Positions 12,329 through 15,952 of a stretch of 15,952 nucleotides of DNA are shown here, in pieces. The position numbers and the translations under genes are program-made. Position 1 is the first letter of the stretch; the number at the start of each line of letters is the position of its first letter. The notes below the pieces were generated by a model. The model had not been told where the DNA came from and made no database searches. It was given only the letters and a program-made list of their open reading frames with translations. The stretch is taken from contig DATIFC010000178.1 in the NCBI GenBank assembly GCA_035455445.1, positions 1 to 15,952 on the forward strand. The letters are read 5' to 3'. The stretch comes from AC-32 sp035455445 (GTDB taxonomy: Bacteria; Actinomycetota; Thermoleophilia; Gaiellales; Gaiellaceae).

Positions 12329-13581
12329 GGCGCCTGCCCGCGACGACGGTCTACTACGGCCTGAACTTCGGCGTGGGGATGCCCACGTGGGTCGTGATGG
12401 CCGTCTACCTCGTGCAGGAGCTGCACCTCTCGCCGCTGCAGCTCGTGCTGATGGGGACGGCCATGGAGGCCGCCGTCTTCCTGTTCGAGGTGCCGACCGG
12501 CGTGGTCGCCGACACCTACAGCAGGCGGCTCTCGCTCGTGATCGGCTACCTCGGCATGGGCGTGGCCTGGGTCGCGGTCGGGCTCGTCTCGGCGCCGTGG
12601 CTGATCATCGCGCTCTGGGCGGTCTGGGGCCTGTCGTACACCTTCACGAGCGGCGCCGAAGAAGCCTGGATCACCGACGAGGTCGGCGTGGACAAGGTCG
12701 GCACGGTCTTCCTGCGTGCGGCGCGCTACTGGCAGGCGGGCGCGGTCGTCGGGCTCGCGTTGCAGGTCGCTGTCGGCGCCCTCTCGCTGCGGGCGGGCGT
12801 GATCCTGGGCGGCGTCTTCACGATCGTGTGCGGGCTCGCGTGCATCGTCCTTATGCGGGAAACCGGGTTCGTTCGCCGTCCCCGCGCCGAGCGCGCCTCG
12901 GCACTGGCCGAGATGCGCTCGACCGCAGTCGCCGGCGCCCGCTATGCGTGGGCCGCGCCGGTGATCATGCTGCTGGTCGGGGTCGACTTCTTCATGGGCA
13001 CGTCGAGCGAGGCGTTCGACCGGCTGAAGGAGGCACACTTCCTGCGCGACGTCGGTCTTCCGGCCGTCGGCGAACTCGACCCGGTCGTCTGGTTCGGCAT
13101 CTTCTGGCTGGCCGGGATGGCGATCGGCTTCATCGCGATCGGCCGGCTGATCAAACGCGTCGAGCGCGGCGGCCGCCCCGTCGTCACCGGCTTCCTCTTC
13201 GCCTTCACTGCGCTGGAGCTCGTGACGATGCTCGTGTTCGCGCTCACCGGCTCGACCTGGATCGCGATCGCCGCGCTGCTCGGCGTCTTCCTTGCCCGCG
13301 ACCTGGCGGGCCCGCTCTACACGATCTGGCTGAACGAGCAGATCACGGATTCCAGCGTCCGTGCGACGGTGCTCTCGATCAGCGGGCAGGCGAACGCGAT
13401 CGGGCAGGCCGGCGGAGGCCCCGTGCTGGGCGCGATCGGCAACGTCTGGGGGATCCGGGCCGCGCTGGCCACGGGCGCGCTCGCGATCGCGCCCGCGCTC
13501 GGGCTCTACGCACGCGCGATCGCCCACCACGGCCGCGAGCCCGAGCTGGAGGAGCTCCCGGCGGCCGCTGCTGTAGACTGA
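12325..13581 (+). CDS. MFS efflux transporter (DHA3-like)
   Basis: This 418-residue protein has about twelve hydrophobic helices in two halves. After helix 2 it carries FEVPTGVVADTYSRR (about 53-67), the MFS motif A (G-x-x-x-D-x-x-x-R-R), then GLSYTFTSGAEEAWITDE, a stretch common in the MFS multidrug group with acidic helix-4 residues. The loop between helices 6 and 7 contains RRPRAERASALAEMRS. The second half holds GRLIKRVERGGRP. It probably exports a drug-like molecule by proton antiport. The ATG at 12325 overlaps the GNAT stop (ATGA). It is the last gene of the four-gene operon, and the glnA-type leader hairpin begins 20 bases after its stop. Confidence 0.93.
   Translation: MRRLPATTVYYGLNFGVGMPTWVVMAVYLVQELHLSPLQLVLMGTAMEAAVFLFEVPTGVVADTYSRRLSLVIGYLGMGVAWVAVGLVSAPWLIIALWAVWGLSYTFTSGAEEAWITDEVGVDKVGTVFLRAARYWQAGAVVGLALQVAVGALSLRAGVILGGVFTIVCGLACIVLMRETGFVRRPRAERASALAEMRSTAVAGARYAWAAPVIMLLVGVDFFMGTSSEAFDRLKEAHFLRDVGLPAVGELDPVVWFGIFWLAGMAIGFIAIGRLIKRVERGGRPVVTGFLFAFTALELVTMLVFALTGSTWIAIAALLGVFLARDLAGPLYTIWLNEQITDSSVRATVLSISGQANAIGQAGGGPVLGAIGNVWGIRAALATGALAIAPALGLYARAIAHHGREPELEELPAAAAVD
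13574..13579 (+). promoter_or_regulatory. Candidate -10 box for the second glnA
   Basis: TAGACT (TANNNT) overlaps the last codons of the MFS gene. A start near 13586 would give a leader of about 70 bases containing the terminator hairpin. No good -35 is seen 16-19 bases upstream, so readthrough from the MFS operon or an upstream promoter is also possible. Confidence 0.35.
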
Positions 13582-13600
13582 CGCCGTTCGTAGGCGACGG

Positions 13601-13638
13601 GGCCTCGGGCGCGGAGCGCGCTCGGGGCCTTTGTGTTT
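13601..13638 (+). terminator. Intrinsic terminator in the leader of the second glnA (attenuator)
   Basis: GGCCTCGGGCGCG (13601-13613) pairs with CGCGCTCGGGGCC (13617-13629) over 13 bp, including two G-U wobbles, with a GAG tip. TTTGTGTTT (13630-13638) follows, and the Shine-Dalgarno of the glutamine synthetase starts 3 bases later. It may also end the MFS operon, but any transcript of the downstream glnA from upstream must pass it. It shares GGGGCCTCGGG with the glnA leader at 9456-9496. Confidence 0.75.
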
Positions 13639-13654
13639 GAAGGGAGGACGAAGG

Positions 13655-15019
13655 GTGGCGCAGGTCGAGAGCAAGCCGAGGGCGACGAGCGATCCGGAGG
13701 CGCGCAGGCGCGTGCTCGGGCGGATCAAGGACGAGCAGATCGAGTTTCTGCTCCTCTGGTTCACGGACATCGAGGGGCACCTGAAGAGCTTCGCGGTCAC
13801 CCCCGCGGAGATGGAGGAGGCGCTCGACGACGGGATGGGCTTCGACGGCTCGTCGATCACGGGCTTCAACGCGATCGAGGAGTCGGACATGGTCGCGATC
13901 CCGGACCCGGAGACCTTCACGCTGATGCCGTGGAAGGAGGGCGAGACGAAGGTCGCGCGGATGATCTGCGACGTCGTCACCCCGGACGGGCAGCCGTACG
14001 AGGGCGACCCGCGCTACGTCCTGCGCCGCGCGCTCGAGCGGATGAACGACCTCGGCTTCGACACCTTCAACGTGGGACCCGAGCTCGAGTACTTCCTCTT
14101 CAAGGACGACCGCGGCACCGAGACGCTCGACGAGGGCGGCTACTTCGCGATGACGACGATGGACGCCGCGAGCGAGCTGCGCCAGGAGACGGTGCGCGCG
14201 CTCGAGTCGGTCGGGATCCCGATCGAGTACGTCCACCACGAGGTCGGGCCCTCGCAGCACGAGATCGACATGCGCTACGCGCCGGCTCTGACGATGGCCG
14301 ACCACACCGTCACCTACCGACTGATCGTCAAGGAGATCGCGAAGAAGGCCGGCTACCACGCCACCTTCATGCCGAAGCCGATCTTCGGCGAGAACGGCTC
14401 GGGGATGCACACCCACATGTCGCTCTTCACGGACGGGCGCAACGCGTTCTTCGACGGCGACGACCAGTGGCACCTGTCGGACACGGGCAAGGCGTTCATC
14501 GCCGGCCAGCTGCGGCACGCGCGCGAGATCGCGGCGATCTTCGCCCAGTGGGTCAACTCGTACAAGCGGCTCGTGCCCGGCTACGAGGCGCCGGTCTACG
14601 TGGCGTGGTCGCAGCGGAACCGCTCGGCGCTGATCCGGATCCCGCTCTACAAGCCGGGCTCCGAGCAGGCGACGCGGGCGGAGATCCGCTGCCCGGACCC
14701 GGCCTGCAACCCGTACCTGACCTTCGCGGCGCTGCTCCACGCGGGGCTCGAGGGGATCGAGCGTGGCTACGAGCTCCCGGAGCCGATGGAGACGAACCTC
14801 TACCACCTCACGCCGGAGCAGCGGCGCGAGCGCGGGATCGTCTCGCTGCCCGAGACGCTGGGCGAGGCCATCGACGAGCTCGCCGGCTCGGAGGTCGCGC
14901 GCAGGGCGCTGGGGCCGCACATCTTCGACCGGTTCGTCGAGCTGAAGCGGAAGGAATGGGACGAGTACCGCGTCCAGCTCACCGACTGGGAGATGGAGCG
15001 CTACCTCTCTGTGCTCTGA
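13655..15019 (+). CDS. glnA: Glutamine synthetase type I, GSI-alpha class
   Basis: This 454-residue enzyme is shorter than the 481-residue paralogue and fits the GSI-alpha group (Bacillus/Thermotoga type). Motifs: MGFDGSSITGFNAIEESDM (61-79), PELEYFLF, HHEVGPSQHEID, MPKPIFGENGSGMHTHMS, RLVPGYEAPVYVAWSQRN and the C-terminal LTDWEMERYLSVL. The adenylylation-loop region reads METNLYHLTPEQRRERGI, like other alpha enzymes, which are not adenylylated. The feedback-inhibition Arg62 of the Bacillus enzyme is replaced by Ala73 here (SITGFNAIEESD versus SIEGFVRIEESD). The GTG at 13655 is chosen because AGGGAGG lies 7 bases upstream; no other start has this. It sits behind a terminator hairpin and is followed by two strong hairpins. 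Confidence 0.96.
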   Translation: MAQVESKPRATSDPEARRRVLGRIKDEQIEFLLLWFTDIEGHLKSFAVTPAEMEEALDDGMGFDGSSITGFNAIEESDMVAIPDPETFTLMPWKEGETKVARMICDVVTPDGQPYEGDPRYVLRRALERMNDLGFDTFNVGPELEYFLFKDDRGTETLDEGGYFAMTTMDAASELRQETVRALESVGIPIEYVHHEVGPSQHEIDMRYAPALTMADHTVTYRLIVKEIAKKAGYHATFMPKPIFGENGSGMHTHMSLFTDGRNAFFDGDDQWHLSDTGKAFIAGQLRHAREIAAIFAQWVNSYKRLVPGYEAPVYVAWSQRNRSALIRIPLYKPGSEQATRAEIRCPDPACNPYLTFAALLHAGLEGIERGYELPEPMETNLYHLTPEQRRERGIVSLPETLGEAIDELAGSEVARRALGPHIFDRFVELKRKEWDEYRVQLTDWEMERYLSVL

Positions 15020-15036
15020 GGTGCGACAATCGACTC

Positions 15037-15064
15037 GACCGCGGCCGCCTACGCGGGCGCGGTC
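15037..15064 (+). terminator. First hairpin downstream of the second glnA
   Basis: GACCGCG (15037-15043) pairs with CGCGGTC (15058-15064); inside, CCGC (15045-15048) pairs with GCGG (15053-15056) around CTAC. It lies 18 bases after the stop with no T-tract. Confidence 0.5.
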
Positions 15065-15066
15065 CA

Positions 15067-15134
15067 ACTGACGGCCGACTGCGAGCTGCCGGGGTCTCCC
15101 GCAGCTCGCGGTCGTTTCGGAGACGGCCGTCAGT
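15067..15134 (+). terminator. Nested long inverted repeats downstream of the second glnA
   Basis: The inner stem CGACTGCGAGCTG (15076-15088) pairs with CAGCTCGCGGTCG (15102-15114) over 13 bp with one wobble, is capped by CGGG/CCCG, and is followed by TTT: a plausible terminator. An outer, exact 11-bp pair ACTGACGGCCG (15067-15077) and CGGCCGTCAGT (15124-15134) encloses it and competes for two bases. The compound structure is larger than a terminator needs and could be a stable 3' end or a small RNA. Confidence 0.6.
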
Positions 15135-15139
15135 CGGTC

Positions 15140-15779
15140 GTGTTCCCTGACGCTCGTCCGCCTCCGCGTCCAGCGCGACCCCGCTAGGACGCGCGGTGCC
15201 GCCCACGTCGATACCCGGGCAGACGATCGACTGGTCGGTGGAGTCGAAGCGGAAGGTGAAGTTGACGAAGCGGGCCGTGCTCTTGGTGTCGGCCCGAACC
15301 GCCAGGCTGCCCCCGTAGCAGGAGTTCCAGGAACGGCACTGGAGGAAGTCGTTCTTACCAGGATGTTCCCCGTCCAGGCGGCAGCCGTCGCGGACGACCA
15401 GGTCGGCGACGTTGGGACTCGCCGGGTTGCTGCGGTCGACCGCCGTCGCGCCGAAGTCACCGCGTAGTCGCAGCCGACGAACTCGATGTGCTGGCCCCTT
15501 GAGGCAGACGCCCGACGTGCTGGCGCCGATCACCGAGCCGAAGCTCGGCGCGCACTGACCCACGACGCGTGAGTTCGTGCCGCCTCGGCGGACGAGTAGC
15601 TGATGCCCTGGCTCGGATACGTGCCCGCGGCGACCGACACTGTCTGACCGGTGCCGGCGACCGTGTAGCCGCGGGCCAGGCTCTTTGCACGGCAGCGCCT
15701 GCGTGCACGGGTTCGAGTCCGACCCGGCCGGGGTCTCGATATGGATATCCCCGACCGCTCGCCGCGGCGCCTGTAACAC
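15140..15779 (-). pseudogene. Frameshifted right-handed beta-helix (pectate-lyase-fold) surface protein remnant
   Basis: Three minus-strand frames together read like a secreted parallel beta-helix protein. Segments in order: AGSDSNPCTQALPCK (from about 15735), KSLARGYTVAGTGQTVSVAAGTYP (from about 15687), GTNSRVVGQCAPSFGSVIGASTSGVCLKG (from about 15580), HIEFVGCDYAVT (from about 15490), then FGATAVDRSNPASPNVADLVV through FVNFTFRFDSTDQSIVCPGIDVGG. Two joins are explained by one extra base in a homopolymer: an A-run at 15684-15686 and a G-run at 15495-15498 (minus-strand sense). At least four frame changes are needed. No signal peptide precedes the first segment and the 3' end is undefined. Because all other genes in the window are intact, real decay is more likely than sequencing error, but the latter is possible. 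Confidence 0.75.
15774..15779 (+). promoter_or_regulatory. Candidate -10 of the gene at 15788
   Basis: TAACAC followed by T lies 8 bases before the GTG at 15788, again suggesting a leaderless transcript. There is no clear -35. Confidence 0.3.
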
Positions 15780-15787
15780 TTCGGGCC

Positions 15788-15952
15788 GTGGACGTGGGCC
15801 CCGACGCGCTCCGGAAGTCCGAGCACGAGCCGCTGCTCGGCGCGGTCTCGGCCGGCGACGCCGATCTCGGGCCGGTCAGCCCGGAGCTCGCGCTTGTCGA
15901 CCCGGAACTCGCGCGACGGGCACGCGAACTGCTGCCCGAGCCGCGCGAGCAG
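15788..15952 (+). CDS. N-terminal part of an unidentified protein (continues beyond window)
   Basis: From the GTG at 15788 the frame is open to the window edge (55 codons) with strong G/C third positions. The product (VDVGPDALRKSEHEPLLGAVS...) ends with SPELALVDPELARRARELLP, an acidic, Leu/Ala-rich region with no membrane helix. The repeated PELALVDPEL wording is seen in hypothetical actinobacterial proteins, but I cannot name a family. It is divergent from the beta-helix pseudogene, whose first codons overlap its promoter region. Confidence 0.6.
   Translation, partial: MDVGPDALRKSEHEPLLGAVSAGDADLGPVSPELALVDPELARRARELLPEPREQ

Noticed and set aside
15703..15726. tRNA T-arm-like GGGTTCGAGTCC
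   Set aside because: No D-arm, anticodon arm or acceptor pairing can be built around it, and on the other strand it encodes the SDSNPCT motif of the beta-helix remnant.
1..15952. CRISPR array, insertion sequence or prophage
   Set aside because: No regularly spaced direct repeats, transposase, integrase or phage structural motifs were seen on either strand.

Overview
The window is about 16 kb of very GC-rich DNA (third codon positions almost all G or C). It has frequent GTG starts, -10 boxes of the TANNNT type, several start codons lying directly behind a -10 box (probably leaderless mRNAs) and tightly overlapping genes. With a DUF4446 protein, a PII/AmtB/GlnA nitrogen set and a GSI-alpha glutamine synthetase, this suggests a high-GC actinobacterium, possibly Thermoleophilia-like. 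That placement is inference from style and families. No rRNA, tRNA, IS element or CRISPR array is visible.

Layout. (1) 1-5363: a Ser/Thr protein kinase with a membrane C-terminus (minus strand, runs off the left edge), divergent from a two-gene membrane unit (CARDB-like anchored protein and DUF4446 protein). These are followed by an HNH endonuclease, a secreted SIMPL-domain protein and a convergent two-domain rhodanese. (2) 5364-5611: a non-coding stretch with two near-identical perfect palindromes (core AGTAACAG-N-CTGTTACT) flanking an orphan ribosome-binding site and ATG. (3) 9436-5612, minus strand: a nitrogen-assimilation operon glnA > PAT-type acetyltransferase > PII > amtB > 47-residue Cys-rich peptide, with every junction overlapping or abutting. 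(4) 9587-13581, plus strand: a 52-residue hypothetical, then an ABC ATPase > ABC-2 permease > double GNAT > MFS exporter operon, all joined by stop/start overlaps. (5) 13655-15019: a second, GSI-alpha glutamine synthetase. (6) 15020-15952: tandem hairpins, a frameshifted beta-helix pseudogene, and the first 55 codons of an unidentified protein.

Main biology. The glnA operon links glutamine synthesis, ammonium sensing and import, and a putative detoxifier of glutamine-synthetase inhibitors. Both classical covalent-modification tyrosines are replaced by Phe: PII Tyr51 (here Phe52) and GlnA Tyr397 (here Phe413). The uridylylation/adenylylation cascade therefore cannot act at its usual residues. 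Instead, both glnA genes carry a terminator-type hairpin between promoter side and start codon, and both begin with the same 11-base string GGGGCCTCGGG. This points to control by transcription attenuation.

The ABC/GNAT/MFS operon has a 5' leader that resembles ribosome-mediated induction. A good promoter (TTGCGG, 17-bp spacer, TACCCT) is followed directly by a five-codon ORF (MLLLG), whose bases GTTGCTCC are a perfect complement of the Shine-Dalgarno region GGAGCAAC of the ABC gene. These two leader systems are the most novel-looking features of the window.
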